NCBI GenBank assembly: GCA_016703895.1
Contig: JADJBE010000006.1
Location: 124,001 to 188,000, forward strand
Direction of reading: 5' to 3'
Source: Pseudomonadota bacterium
Lineage (GTDB): Bacteria; Pseudomonadota; Gammaproteobacteria; Steroidobacterales; Steroidobacteraceae
Length of the DNA: 64,000 bases
Shown here one piece after another: positions 8,005 through 16,817 of this stretch. The position numbers and the translations under genes are program-made. The first letter of the stretch is position 1, and every line of letters starts with the position of its first letter. Below the pieces are notes generated by a model. The model had not been told where the DNA came from and did no database searches. It was given only the letters and a program-made list of their open reading frames with translations.

Positions 8005-9194
8005 TGAAAAAGAACTTCGGCAATTTTACCCGTCGGCAGACGCTGGCGGCGTTGGCAGGCGCATCGGCAGCGGCCTTGAGCCAAGCACGTGTTGCCGACA
8101 ACGCCGCCGAAGGCTTGGCGCCGCCGAGCGTCGGGGCCGCACAGACCAGGAGCGCGTCCGGCGCCTATTATGCCTGCGCATTGCAGTTTCGGGTGGATGC
8201 GGTCAACCGGGATACCTCGACCGCGGCCGCTCGCGCTCGCATGCAAGCGTCGATCACGCGCATCGACCAGCAGTTGCGTGGTGCCAAGTCGTGGATCGGC
8301 GCGGACCTCAAGCTGGTCGTCCTGCCCGAGTACACCTTGACCGGCTTCCCAACCCGCGAATCTATCCCCGAGTGGATCGACAAAGCGGTGTTGACGATCG
8401 ACGGGCCTGAGTACACGGCGCTCGCGGCCATCGCGCAGAAGAACGCGGTGTTTCTGGCCGGCAGTTCGTACGAGGCAGACCCGAAATTCCCAGGCATCTT
8501 TTTTCAGTGTGCCTGGGTCATTGATCCCGCCGGTAAGGTCGTGTTGCGGTATCGGCGGCTGATCTCGACGCTGGTACCGACGCCGCATGATGTGTGGGAC
8601 GCATACCTCGACGCCTACGGTATCGATGGCGTGTTTCCCGTTGCGCGCACGCCCATCGGCAATCTCGCGGCTATCGCGAGCGAAGAAATACTCTATCCAG
8701 AGATCGCGCGTTGCCACGCCGTGCGTGGTGCGGAGGTGTTTCTGCATTCCTCCAGCGAGGCCTACACCGTGACGATGCCGACCAAACGCATCGGTCGCCT
8801 GGCGCGCGCCATGGAGAACCTCGCTTGGGTCGTCTCGACCAATTCGGCTGGTGTCGACAACATCGACATCCCGCTCGATTCCGCCAACGGTGGTTCGGAA
8901 ATCATCGATCACCTCGGTAGCACCGTTGTGGCAGCGGGGCAGGGAGAAACCATGACCGCGAACGCCCGCGTCGATCTTGCGGGGCTGCGTGAGTATCGCC
9001 GCCGGTCCGGCATCAGCAATATGTTGTCGCGACTGCCGTATGACGTTTTCCAAGCAGGTGTTGCCGGTCTCGATTTCCGGCGCAAGAACGGCTTATGGAA
9101 CAACGGGCGGGTGGTCGTGCCAGCGCGCAGCTATTTTCGCGAGCAACAGGCCGAAACGCTGGCGCGGCTGGTGGCAGGTGGCGTTATCACTTGA
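8004..9194 (+). CDS. Tat-exported nitrilase-fold protein with altered catalytic residues
   Basis: 396 residues. GAGG lies 7 bases before the ATG. The leader TRRQTLAALAGASAAAL (9-25) is a Tat signal, indicating folded export. The body is a carbon-nitrogen hydrolase fold: Glu109 in VVLPEYTLTGFP keeps the first catalytic position. The catalytic Lys position reads Arg (RYRRL, about 183-186), and the nucleophile position reads Ser226 in LAAIASEEILYPE, where active members have Cys. With two of three triad residues changed it is probably not a classical amidase. It could be a binding protein or use another chemistry. It is translationally coupled to the VanZ-like gene. Confidence 0.75.
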   Translation: MKKNFGNFTRRQTLAALAGASAAALSQARVADNAAEGLAPPSVGAAQTRSASGAYYACALQFRVDAVNRDTSTAAARARMQASITRIDQQLRGAKSWIGADLKLVVLPEYTLTGFPTRESIPEWIDKAVLTIDGPEYTALAAIAQKNAVFLAGSSYEADPKFPGIFFQCAWVIDPAGKVVLRYRRLISTLVPTPHDVWDAYLDAYGIDGVFPVARTPIGNLAAIASEEILYPEIARCHAVRGAEVFLHSSSEAYTVTMPTKRIGRLARAMENLAWVVSTNSAGVDNIDIPLDSANGGSEIIDHLGSTVVAAGQGETMTANARVDLAGLREYRRRSGISNMLSRLPYDVFQAGVAGLDFRRKNGLWNNGRVVVPARSYFREQQAETLARLVAGGVIT

Positions 9195-9235
9195 GGTAGT
9201 TCGATCCATACCGGCGTTAGACATAGCGCAGGCGC

Positions 9236-9257
9236 AACGGCGCAAGCCGGCGCCGTT
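9236..9257. terminator. weak hairpin after the nitrilase-fold gene
   Basis: A perfect 7-base stem (9236-9242 with 9251-9257) around an 8-base loop lies 41 bases after the stop of the preceding gene and 52 bases before the next start. There is no run of T after it, so an intrinsic terminator is only possible, not demonstrated. Confidence 0.3.
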
Positions 9258-9309
9258 CAAGTCGCGTGATCCCGTATAATCAGCGGCACTTCATTTTGCG
9301 GGGCGTTCG

Positions 9310-9609
9310 ATGGAACCCATTGCCGATACATTCGACGCGGCGTTCTCCAAAGCAGTTGACCTGGGCAACAAGCTTGCCGACAAGGACAAAGACGCGGACC
9401 TCTGGGACATTGCTGATGGCCTGTTGGCCGGTGCGGTCCAGTATTGGTTGTATTCGCGGCAACCCTGCAACGATCCGCGCTGTCAGGATTGCATGCCGAT
9501 CAGCACGGCGACCGGCCGCATGTCAGAGCTCAAGCGGCTGATCGACCAGCTCTCCTCCGAGAGCGAGTATTTCCATACGCCAAACGACTCCAACGCGGGA
9601 CGCGCCTAA
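9310..9609 (+). CDS. small acidic protein with a Cys cluster, unknown function
   Basis: 99 residues, not recognised. Residues 1-30 are acidic and helical, with a Lys/Asp run (KLADKDKDADLWD). The centre is LLAGAVQYWLYSRQP, followed at about 53-61 by CNDPRCQDC, a Cx4CxxC cluster that could bind a metal. The C-terminus is polar. No signal peptide or membrane helix is seen. Codon use fits the neighbours. Its last four bases overlap the end of convergent gabT. It stands alone with its own upstream gap of about 115 bases. Confidence 0.6.
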   Translation: MEPIADTFDAAFSKAVDLGNKLADKDKDADLWDIADGLLAGAVQYWLYSRQPCNDPRCQDCMPISTATGRMSELKRLIDQLSSESEYFHTPNDSNAGRA

Positions 9610-10905
9610 CTAGCGCTGGCTTCGGCCAGCGACTGTTCCAGCAGGTCAAGTCCTGCGGCAAGTTCATCTTCCGGTATGGTCAGTGGCGCCAGCAGCCGGA
9701 TCACGTTGCCGTAGACGCCGCAGGACAACAGTAACAACCCACGCCGCCCGGCGGCCTGTACCACGGCTTTGGTCAGCTCGGCGTCGGGCGAGTCGGCACG
9801 GCGATTCTTGACGAGCTCGAGCGCGATCATCATGCCTAGGCCGCGGACTTCGCCGATGCAGTTGAAGCGGTCGCGCAAGTTCTCGAGCCGGGCTGTCATC
9901 ACACCACCGAGTGTGACGGCGCGTTCGTTCAAACGCTCACGCGCCATCACATCGAGTACTGCAAGCCCGGCAACGCAGCCCAGCGGGGAACCCGCGTAGG
10001 TGCCGCCGAGGCCGCCGGGTGCTGGCGCGTCCATGATGTCGGCCTTGCCAATGACGGCCGATAGCGGCAGACCACCAGCCAGGCTCTTGGCGACCGTGAT
10101 CAAGTCAGCCTCGATCCCCGCGTATTCGTGCGCGAAGGTGCGGCCGGTGCGCCCAAAGCCGGTTTGGATTTCATCCATGATCAGGACGATGCCGTGCTGA
10201 TCGCAGAGGGCGCGCAGTTGGCGCAAGAACTCCGGGGGTGCAATGTAGAACCCACCTTCGCCTTGCACGGGCTCGATGATGATTGCCGCGACACGCGCAG
10301 GATCGATGCTCGCCTTGAACAGCGTCTGGAGCGCTGCCAGAGAATGCGCGGGCGTGACACCGTGGGTAGGCCATCGGAAACGGCACGTGAAACACCTCGG
10401 GCATCATCGCGCCGAAGCCCGCCTTGTAGGGCAGCACTTTGCCCGTGAGACTCATGCACGCGATCGTGCGGCCGTGGAAGCCGCCGGAGAAGGCGATGAC
10501 ACCATTGCGTCGCGTATGGGCGCGGGCGATCTTGACTGCGTTCTCCACCGCCTCTGCGCCGGTGGATAAAAAAATCGTCTTCTTAGGAGTCGCGCCGGGA
10601 GCAAGGGCGTTGAGTCGTTCGGCTAACTCGATATAACTCGCGTATGGCGTGACTTGGAAGCAACTATGGGTGAAACGTTCGAGTTGCGCGGCGACGGCTG
10701 CCTTCACATCCGGATGCAGGTGTCCGGTGTTCAGCACGGCGATACCGCTGGCAAAGTCGATGTAGCGGCGTCCTTCGACATCCCAGAGCGCAGCGTTTTC
10801 AGCGTGGTCGGCAAATACTGCCAGCGAGCTGGCCAGGCCACGCGGTATGGCCGCGACTCGTCGCGCCTGCAGTGTGTCGTTAGTGTCGGCGGACGTCGCA
10901 GCCAT
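9606..10905 (-). pseudogene. gabT: 4-aminobutyrate-type class III aminotransferase, frameshifted
   Basis: The reverse strand encodes a full class III aminotransferase of about 432 residues, split over two frames. Part one (10905 down to about 10367) runs from MAATSADTND through the PLP-binding FLSTGAEAVENAVKIAR to FHVPFPMAY. Part two (about 10364 down to 9606) continues with HGVTPAHSLAALQ, VQGEGGFYIAPPEF, DEIQTGFGRTG and the Schiff-base Lys in TVAKSLAGGLPLSAVIG. One extra C in a CCC run (GGG at 10364-10366 on the given strand) restores MAYHGVT, so a single-base insertion or a base-call error is the cause. It follows the molybdenum hydroxylase after 14 bases and is probably in its operon. Confidence 0.85.
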
Positions 10906-10919
10906 GGTGCAATTGTTCC

Positions 10920-13106
10920 TTAGGCAAGTTTGTGTCGGGTCAGCGGCAATGACCGGACGCGTCGTCCGGTCGCCGCAACGATTGCATTGCAGAGCGCCGG
11001 CGCAACCAACGCAGTAGCAGGTTCACCAATGCCGCCGGGGGCCTCGTCGCTGGGCAAGACGTAGGTAGAGATTTTCGGCACATCGTTCATGCTCGCGATG
11101 CGATAGCGGTCGAAATTGGTTTGTTGGACGCGGCCGCCAGCAACGTTGATTTCGCCCCACAGCGCCGCGCTCAAACCGAACACGATCGAGCTCTCGATCT
11201 GCGCTGTCACGATATCCGGGTTGACGACCTGTCCACAATCGGCGACGCAGGTGATCCGATGCACTTGCACCTTGCCATCTTGCAGGGATATTTCGGCGAC
11301 CTGGGCCATGTAGGTCCCGTAGCCCTCCATCACGGCCACGCCGTGAAATCGTCCCGCAGGCGCCTGGCCGTAGCGAGCCTCGCGCACCGCGGTCTGCAGG
11401 ACTTCTCGATAACGAGGCTGCTTGCCAAGCAGCTCAGTGCGAAACTGCACCGGGTCTTTGCGCGCGGCGGCTGCGAGTTCGTCCATGAAGCTCTCGGCTA
11501 CAAAACAATTGAGCGCGTGACTCACCGAGCGCCAGTAGCCCACGTGGATGCCGATTTCGGCCGGAACATACTCCACTAGAACGTTGGGCACATCGTAGGG
11601 ATAGTTAGCCGCTGCCTCGATGGCGAACGGGTCGATCGCATTCTCGACCACGGCCGGGAACATCCGCGCCGTGATGGACGGGCTGGTCAAGTGCAGATGC
11701 CAGGACACCAATTTGCCCTGGTCATCGAAGCCGGCCGCGCACTGATCGAATGCGGGTGGTCGGTAGGCGTCGTGCGTCATGTCGTCTTCGCGTGTCCATA
11801 ACAACTTGACTGGCTGACCCACCGCTTTTGAGGCCTCGACCGCCGCCGGTATGAAGTCGACCTCTAATCGTCGGCCAAAGCCACCACCGAGGAAGGTTGT
11901 GTGCACGCGAACTTGCGAAGTCTGGAGCCCCGCGGCGTTCGCTGCAGTCGCCTGCGCGACTTGCTGGATCTGCGTCGGAACATACAGATCGCAGCTGTCG
12001 GCCTTGACGTCCGCGGTGCAATTCTGCGGCTCGAGCGTCGCATGGGCGAGCAGTGGCAACTCATAGTCGGCGCGCACCACGCGAGCCGCGCTCTTCAAGG
12101 CAGCGTTGGCGTCGCCGTCGGCACGCGCGACCTGTGCCTTGCCAGTGGCCGCTTTGCGCAAGCCGCGCATAATGGTCGCATCGCTCAGGGTCGCATTGGC
12201 GCCGTTGCTCCAGACGATCTCGAGTGCATCCCGACCCTGCTTGGCTCGCCACCAGGAGTCAGCGACGACTACGATGCCGGACGATGTCGGTACGACGGCG
12301 CGAACGCCCGGCATGGTCTTCGCCTTGTCGTCCTGATAGCTCTTGACCGTGCCCAGCAGTACTGGCGACTGCGCGAGCGCGCCGTACAACATGCCATCAA
12401 GCTGTACGTCGATGCCATAGACCGCGCTGCCGTCCACCTTGGCCGGCGTATCGAGTCGCTTTTGCGGTTTGCCGATCACGACGTAATCCGCGGCGGCTTT
12501 CAGTGGCACATCAGCTGGCAGCGGGCGCGACGCGGCGGCTTCGGCAACTGCGCCGAAAGAAAGCCGCTTACCGTGCGAGGAAATGATGACACCATCCTCG
12601 ACTCGACAGGTCTCGGGTGGTGTTTTCCATTGCTCCGCAGCTGTGCCTACCAACATCATGCGAGCCTGCGCGCCAGCCCGTCGCAGCTTTTCCCAGGCAT
12701 CGCGAATGCTGGTACTGCCGCCAGTGATTTGCGTGCCGAGCAAATTGTTGCTGTACGCATCACCCGCAGGCGCGAACTCGACCTTGATTCGGTCGACCGC
12801 GACGCCGAGTTCTTCGGCTAACAGCATCGGCAGCGCCGTGAACACTCCCTGGCCCATTTCTGAACGGTCACACAAGAAAGTGATGCTGTCATCCGTGCCG
12901 ATTCGCAGCCACGCATTGGCCTCGATCGTCTTCATTTCGCGCGCAGGCTCGTTGCCTGGCTTGCAGCCGGTGAGACCGATGCCGATCACCAACCCAGTTG
13001 CGACAACGGTGCCGCCGCGGACGAAGTCACGGCGCGACAGCGTGCCAGCGAGTTTGGATACGGTGGAGCTGGATGCGATTGACGAAGTTGCTTGCGACAT
13101 GCTCAA
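10920..13106 (-). CDS. xanthine dehydrogenase-family molybdopterin subunit (IorB-like)
   Basis: 728 residues. The Tat motif is SRRDFVRGG (24-32), followed by a hydrophobic stretch and a Cys. The body is the molybdopterin-binding large subunit of the membrane-exported isoquinoline 1-oxidoreductase/aldehyde dehydrogenase group: RSEMGQGVFTALPMLLAEEL, TFLGGGFGRRLEVDF, and the catalytic Glu695 in GGIGEPATALVAPAL. It would hydroxylate an N-heterocycle or oxidise an aldehyde in the periplasm, passing electrons to the 2Fe-2S subunit encoded 108 bases upstream and then to a cytochrome. The true substrate cannot be told. Confidence 0.85.
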   Translation of the reverse strand: MSMSQATSSIASSSTVSKLAGTLSRRDFVRGGTVVATGLVIGIGLTGCKPGNEPAREMKTIEANAWLRIGTDDSITFLCDRSEMGQGVFTALPMLLAEELGVAVDRIKVEFAPAGDAYSNNLLGTQITGGSTSIRDAWEKLRRAGAQARMMLVGTAAEQWKTPPETCRVEDGVIISSHGKRLSFGAVAEAAASRPLPADVPLKAAADYVVIGKPQKRLDTPAKVDGSAVYGIDVQLDGMLYGALAQSPVLLGTVKSYQDDKAKTMPGVRAVVPTSSGIVVVADSWWRAKQGRDALEIVWSNGANATLSDATIMRGLRKAATGKAQVARADGDANAALKSAARVVRADYELPLLAHATLEPQNCTADVKADSCDLYVPTQIQQVAQATAANAAGLQTSQVRVHTTFLGGGFGRRLEVDFIPAAVEASKAVGQPVKLLWTREDDMTHDAYRPPAFDQCAAGFDDQGKLVSWHLHLTSPSITARMFPAVVENAIDPFAIEAAANYPYDVPNVLVEYVPAEIGIHVGYWRSVSHALNCFVAESFMDELAAAARKDPVQFRTELLGKQPRYREVLQTAVREARYGQAPAGRFHGVAVMEGYGTYMAQVAEISLQDGKVQVHRITCVADCGQVVNPDIVTAQIESSIVFGLSAALWGEINVAGGRVQQTNFDRYRIASMNDVPKISTYVLPSDEAPGGIGEPATALVAPALCNAIVAATGRRVRSLPLTRHKLA

Positions 13107-13214
13107 TTCCCCCTAGCCACCGATGCAAAGTCGCATTCCTTGGCGAGCATCGGTCAGGTGTCCGGCGCGCTTTGGCCGCGCGCGCCGTGGGTCGCAATCG
13201 CTAGTGCGCGTCGA

Positions 13215-13688
13215 TCAGCTCTTCGCTGGAGTCTCCGCGGCCCGATGGATCGCCGCCCGAATACGTTGGTACGTGCCGCAGCGGCACAAGTTACCGGCCA
13301 TGGCGCTGTCGATATCAGAATCCGTCGGCTTGGGGTTCTGCTTGAGCAGTGCAACCGCCGACATGATCTGGCCCGATTGGCAATAGCCACACTGCGGGAC
13401 GTCGAGCTCGATCCAGGCCTGTTGCACGGGATGACTGCGGTCACTGGAGAGGCCTTCGATGGTGAGTATGGGCTGCTCGCCCACTGCGCTGACCGGCGTG
13501 ACGCAGGCGCGGATCGGGTCGCCACCCAGATGGACGGTGCAGGCGCCACAGAGCGCCATGCCGCAGCCGTATTTGGTGCCGGTAAGCCCCAGCGTGTCGC
13601 GCAATACCCATAGCAATGGTGTGTCTGGCTCGACATCCACTTCCATCGATTTGCCATTGACGTTCAATTTGATCATCACGTTTACCAT
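13215..13688 (-). CDS. (2Fe-2S)-binding subunit of molybdenum hydroxylase (IorA-like)
   Basis: 157 residues with two 2Fe-2S clusters. The plant-type cluster uses Cys42, Cys47, Cys50 and Cys62 (GCGMALCGAC, then AC). The second uses Cys100, Cys103, Cys135 and Cys137 (CGYCQSG and CRCGTYQRI). This is the standard small subunit that pairs with the IorB-like protein in the next gene. An in-frame ATG four codons in (MIKLNVNG) is the more typical family start and has GGGATGG before it, so the real start may be 13676. It diverges from the flavoprotein gene at 13807. Confidence 0.88.
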   Translation of the reverse strand: MVNVMIKLNVNGKSMEVDVEPDTPLLWVLRDTLGLTGTKYGCGMALCGACTVHLGGDPIRACVTPVSAVGEQPILTIEGLSSDRSHPVQQAWIELDVPQCGYCQSGQIMSAVALLKQNPKPTDSDIDSAMAGNLCRCGTYQRIRAAIHRAAETPAKS

Positions 13689-13752
13689 CCCGGGAGTTTG
13701 CCGAACTATAGTCTTGTCGTAGGCTGCTGTCAGTCATTGGCTCATCGAGAGA

Positions 13753-13767
13753 TGAGAATCATTCCTA
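13753..13767. promoter_or_regulatory. possible Fur-type operator
   Basis: TGAGAATCATTCCTA lies in the 118-base gap between the divergent 2Fe-2S and flavoprotein genes, 39 bases before the flavoprotein start. It matches about 10 of 15 positions of the Fur 7-1-7 half-palindrome (TGATAATGATTATCA type). Iron control of a ferredoxin reductase would make sense, but the right half is poor and no assay can be done here. Confidence 0.35.
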
Positions 13768-13806
13768 TTCATAGCTTATTTCATTTTTACGCCAAGAAGG
13801 TTTCTC

Positions 13807-14853
13807 GTGACGAATTCTGTCAATGATTCTGCGACCATCAGTACCGAGGTCGTCATCGTCGGTGCCGGCCCCTGCGGCTTGTTCCAAGTGTTTGAACTAA
13901 GATTGCTCGGCATCCAGGCGCATCTGATCGATTCACTGGCACATCCAGGCGGGCAGTGCACGGAGCTGTACCCCGACAAGCCCATCTATGACATTCCCGC
14001 ACTGCCGGTCTGTGGCGCGCAGGAACTCGTCGATCGATTGCTGCAGCAGATCGCGCCGTTCAATGCTTTGATGCATCTGGGCCAGGAAGTCACGGAGCTA
14101 CACGTTAAAGCAGACGGCCGCTTTCACGTCCGGACGACACGTGGCACTACCTTCGATGCAGGTGTCGTGATCATTGCCGGTGGTGTCGGCTCGTTTCAGC
14201 CGCGACGCATCGGCGTGCCGGGCGCCGACGTTTTCGAGGATGTGCAGATTCACTATCGAGTGCGCGACGCTGCGCAGTATCACGGGCAAAAGCTGGTGGT
14301 TTTCGGTGGCGGTGACTCGGCGCTCGACTGGGTCAACGATTTCGCCGGCAAAGCGGCGAGTGTCGTGCACGTGCATCGCCGTACGGAATTTCGTGCCGCC
14401 CCGGCGTCAGTCGCCAAAATGCGCGACCATGTGGCCGCCGGCCGCGTGTGCTATCTGGAGGGTCTGGCCGACTCGTTAGTGGTCGAGAACGATCGCTTGG
14501 CCGCCATCAACGTGAAGTCAAACGACGGTAGTCTGCACAGACTCGAGGCAGACCATGTATTCGCCTTCTTTGGTCTGCATCCCAAGCTCGGGCCCATTGC
14601 GGAGTGGGGCATCGAGCTGGAGAAAAAGGCACTGAAGGTTGACACGGAGAAGTTCCAAACCAGCATTCCCGGTATTTTCGCCGTCGGTGACATCAATACC
14701 TATCCGGGCAAGAAGAAGCTGATTCTGTCTGGCTTCCATGAAGCCGCATTGGCGGCGTTTGGTGCGCAGGCTCACCTCAATCCTGGCAAAAAGCAGTTTC
14801 TGCAGTACACGACGACCAGTCCGGTGATGCAGAAACGCCTCGGCGTCAGTTAG
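13807..14853 (+). CDS. ferredoxin/flavodoxin--NADP reductase, TrxB-like (YumC type)
   Basis: 348 residues from GTG 13807, chosen because AAGAAGG sits 6 bases upstream. It has an N-terminal FAD Rossmann motif VVIVGAGPCGLFQVFEL, an NADP motif VVFGGGDSALDWV (about residues 162-174), and the C-terminal IFAVGDINTYPGKKKLILSGFHEAALAAF. The two-domain layout is thioredoxin-reductase-like, but the CxxC redox pair is absent. This marks the ferredoxin-NADP reductase branch, which reduces ferredoxin or flavodoxin with NADPH. The family lists close to FNR2 of B. subtilis and proteobacterial relatives. TesB follows after 11 bases. Confidence 0.85.
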   Translation: MTNSVNDSATISTEVVIVGAGPCGLFQVFELRLLGIQAHLIDSLAHPGGQCTELYPDKPIYDIPALPVCGAQELVDRLLQQIAPFNALMHLGQEVTELHVKADGRFHVRTTRGTTFDAGVVIIAGGVGSFQPRRIGVPGADVFEDVQIHYRVRDAAQYHGQKLVVFGGGDSALDWVNDFAGKAASVVHVHRRTEFRAAPASVAKMRDHVAAGRVCYLEGLADSLVVENDRLAAINVKSNDGSLHRLEADHVFAFFGLHPKLGPIAEWGIELEKKALKVDTEKFQTSIPGIFAVGDINTYPGKKKLILSGFHEAALAAFGAQAHLNPGKKQFLQYTTTSPVMQKRLGVS

Positions 14854-14864
14854 GAGCTTCGTCA

Positions 14865-15731
14865 GTGGACACGCGCATGGCGGAATTGCTGCATCAGTTC
14901 GAACTCGAACGGCTGGAGGTCAACCTGTTTCGCGGCGTGAGTCGCGATATTGGTAGTCCACAAGTATTTGGCGGCCAGGTGCTCGGCCAGGCACTGATGG
15001 CGGCCTGCGCAACCATCGATGATCGCCTCGTGCATTCGCTGCATGCTTATTTTCTGCGTCGTGGCGATTTCAATCTGCCGATCATCTACAACGTGGATCG
15101 GAGCCGCGACGGGCGTAGTTTCTCGACCCGTCGCGTCACGGCCATTCAGAACGGCGCGCAGATCTTCAACTGCTCCTGCTCGTTCCAGATTCCGGAGGAC
15201 GGGCTCGAGCATCAGATCACGATGCCCGATGTGCCGCCGCCAGAAGCGCTGCCGCCGCTTGCCAAACCGACGCCAGAGCAGCTCGCGCAGCTTCCGGAAA
15301 AGGCGCGGCGATTGTTCGAGAAGGATCCGCCATTTGAGTTTCGGCCGGTGCAGGTGCTCGACCCATTGCGCCGCGGGCGGCGCCTCCTGCCGCGACAAGT
15401 CTGGTTTCGAGCGGTCGATACGGTGCCGGACGGCGAAGCGCTGCACCGCTGTCTGTTGGCGTATGTCTCAGACTATAATTTGCTCGACACGGCCACCTTG
15501 CCCCACGGTGCGTCTTACCTCAAGGGCGATCTGATCATGGCGAGTGTCGACCATGCCATCTGGTTCCATCGCTCGATGCGGGTCGATGAGTGGTTGTTAT
15601 ATGCGATGGATAGTCCGAGCGCATCGGGCGCTCGCGGTTTTGCGCGTGGTAGCATCTTCGCGCGCAGCGGTCAGTTGGTTGCGAGCGTGGCGCAAGAAGG
15701 GCTGATTCGCGCGCCGAACTTGAAGACTTGA
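14865..15731 (+). CDS. tesB: acyl-CoA thioesterase II
   Basis: 288 residues from GTG, the normal length for TesB, a double-hotdog enzyme that releases fatty acids from acyl-CoA. Visible blocks are FRGVSRDIGSPQVFGGQVLGQAL, HSLHAYFLRRGD, GRSFSTRRVTAIQNG, and in the second hotdog YVSDYNLLDTATLPHG (catalytic Asp region) and SVDHAIWFHRSMRVDEWLLY. Gln and Thr partners lie in the C-terminal part. It sits between the flavoprotein and the CpcT/CpeT-like gene with almost no gaps, so all three are likely one transcript. Confidence 0.92.
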   Translation: MDTRMAELLHQFELERLEVNLFRGVSRDIGSPQVFGGQVLGQALMAACATIDDRLVHSLHAYFLRRGDFNLPIIYNVDRSRDGRSFSTRRVTAIQNGAQIFNCSCSFQIPEDGLEHQITMPDVPPPEALPPLAKPTPEQLAQLPEKARRLFEKDPPFEFRPVQVLDPLRRGRRLLPRQVWFRAVDTVPDGEALHRCLLAYVSDYNLLDTATLPHGASYLKGDLIMASVDHAIWFHRSMRVDEWLLYAMDSPSASGARGFARGSIFARSGQLVASVAQEGLIRAPNLKT

Positions 15732-15732
15732 T

Positions 15733-16452
15733 ATGCCGTGGGGGCTGCGGGGCCTGTCGCTGATAGCCACTTGGCTACTGTCGAGTGCTGCAACGAGCCA
15801 GACGAGCGCGCCTCCCAGGCCTGACACGGCGGCCGCCAATGATCTGTACGGCCTGTGGACGGGCGAGTACGACCTCACTGAAGAAGTGCTGGTGGCAGAC
15901 TTGGACAGTGCGCCATTGTTAGCGGGAGGTGCGGTGCGACGCGTGCAAGCCGTCGTACGTCCAGTGACTGTGGAGTCGCTGGGCACCCACGTGCTGTATC
16001 TCGAGGAGTACTCCTACGACGACCCGCTGGGCGTACGCCGCCAAGTGCTGCTGGCATTGGAGCCGGCGCCGCATGGAACCGACGCGGACGTGCGAGTACG
16101 TCAATACACGCGCAACACCGGCGTTAGCGTTGCGACCCCTGAGTCGGCGCCGCATGAGGCGCTCGAAACCTTGCCAGGCTGCGATCTCTGGTTGCTACGC
16201 GATGGCAAGCAGTTTCGTGGCGGTACACGCGGTCGCGCCTGTCTGGTCGTGCCCGCGCGTCAGCCGAGCTACATCGACTACCAACTTGTCATCGGCCAAA
16301 ACTTGGTTTGGTACCGGCGGCGGACGCTCGACCTGGCGACTGACGACTTGCTGGAAGAAGTCGCGGGATTCCGCTACTTTGAGCTTGAACAAGCGCGTCT
16401 GTACAGTTGCCGGATATCCTGGCCTGCGGACGGTGCGCGGCGCGTGATCTAG
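15733..16452 (+). CDS. CpcT/CpeT-like exported protein, open frame ends at TAG
   Basis: 239 residues. Residues 1-22 are a signal peptide (LIATWLLSSAATSQT). The mature part resembles the CpcT/CpeT barrel family known from phycobilin attachment in cyanobacteria: NDLYGLWTGEYD, HVLYLEEYSYDDP, LPGCDLWLLRDGKQFRGG, ACLVVPARQPSYIDY, FRYFELEQARLYSC. Proteobacterial members have no bilin substrate and no known role. The frame stops at TAG 16450 right after WPADGARRVI, yet the same frame goes on with family-like sequence, so the gene may be cut short by a point mutation. The assignment rests on motif spacing alone. Confidence 0.55.
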   Translation: MPWGLRGLSLIATWLLSSAATSQTSAPPRPDTAAANDLYGLWTGEYDLTEEVLVADLDSAPLLAGGAVRRVQAVVRPVTVESLGTHVLYLEEYSYDDPLGVRRQVLLALEPAPHGTDADVRVRQYTRNTGVSVATPESAPHEALETLPGCDLWLLRDGKQFRGGTRGRACLVVPARQPSYIDYQLVIGQNLVWYRRRTLDLATDDLLEEVAGFRYFELEQARLYSCRISWPADGARRVI

Positions 16453-16719
16453 ACGCTGGACGTGCACGATCAGGGTGGTCGCGCACGGTTTCGAACGCCT
16501 GATGAGCGGGAGTTCGAGATCGCATTGCATGGGCAGGATTGGCCGGTCAGCGCCACGAGAGCGTCGGTGCTGTTGGTCCTGAACCGCGTGCCCGTTGCGG
16601 CCGAGCCTGTCGCAAGCAGTTGGGCATCCTCTGCCACGGCCGAAATAGGCCTCGATCTCGGCTGGATTGGGATCCAGTGCAGTCCGGTCGTCACCGCGAC
16701 CAGCGAAGACGCCTCATGA
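16453..16719 (+). pseudogene. in-frame continuation of the CpcT/CpeT-like gene past TAG
   Basis: Directly after TAG 16450 the same frame stays open for 88 codons to TGA 16717. It begins TLDVHDQGGRARFRTPDERE and then FEIALHGQDWPV, which reads as a natural C-terminal extension, and third codon positions remain GC-rich. A GTG at 16462 could serve as a start but has no ribosome site. The final 40 residues look less protein-like. It is best seen as the lost C-terminus of the preceding gene. Confidence 0.45.
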
Positions 16720-16731
16720 ATCGCGGGTTTG

Positions 16732-16751
16732 ACCGCCGATCGGACGGCGGT
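16732..16751. terminator. hairpin after the CpcT/CpeT-like region
   Basis: ACCGCCG (16732-16738) pairs perfectly with CGGCGGT (16745-16751) around a 6-base loop, downstream of the operon 13807-16719 and before the cytochrome gene. A T-run is missing, so termination here is only plausible. Confidence 0.35.
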
Positions 16752-16817
16752 TCAGCCTTCAGCGGACATTCATCGTGATTCGCTAGGATGCAACTGAGTA
16801 TTTACGCGGGAGTGGTC

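Noticed and set aside
7776..9053. Long open frame (425 codons) on the reverse strand
   Set aside because: It is antisense to the VanZ-like and nitrilase-fold genes, is rich in Arg/His/Gln, and shows no domain; a shadow of GC-rich codon use.
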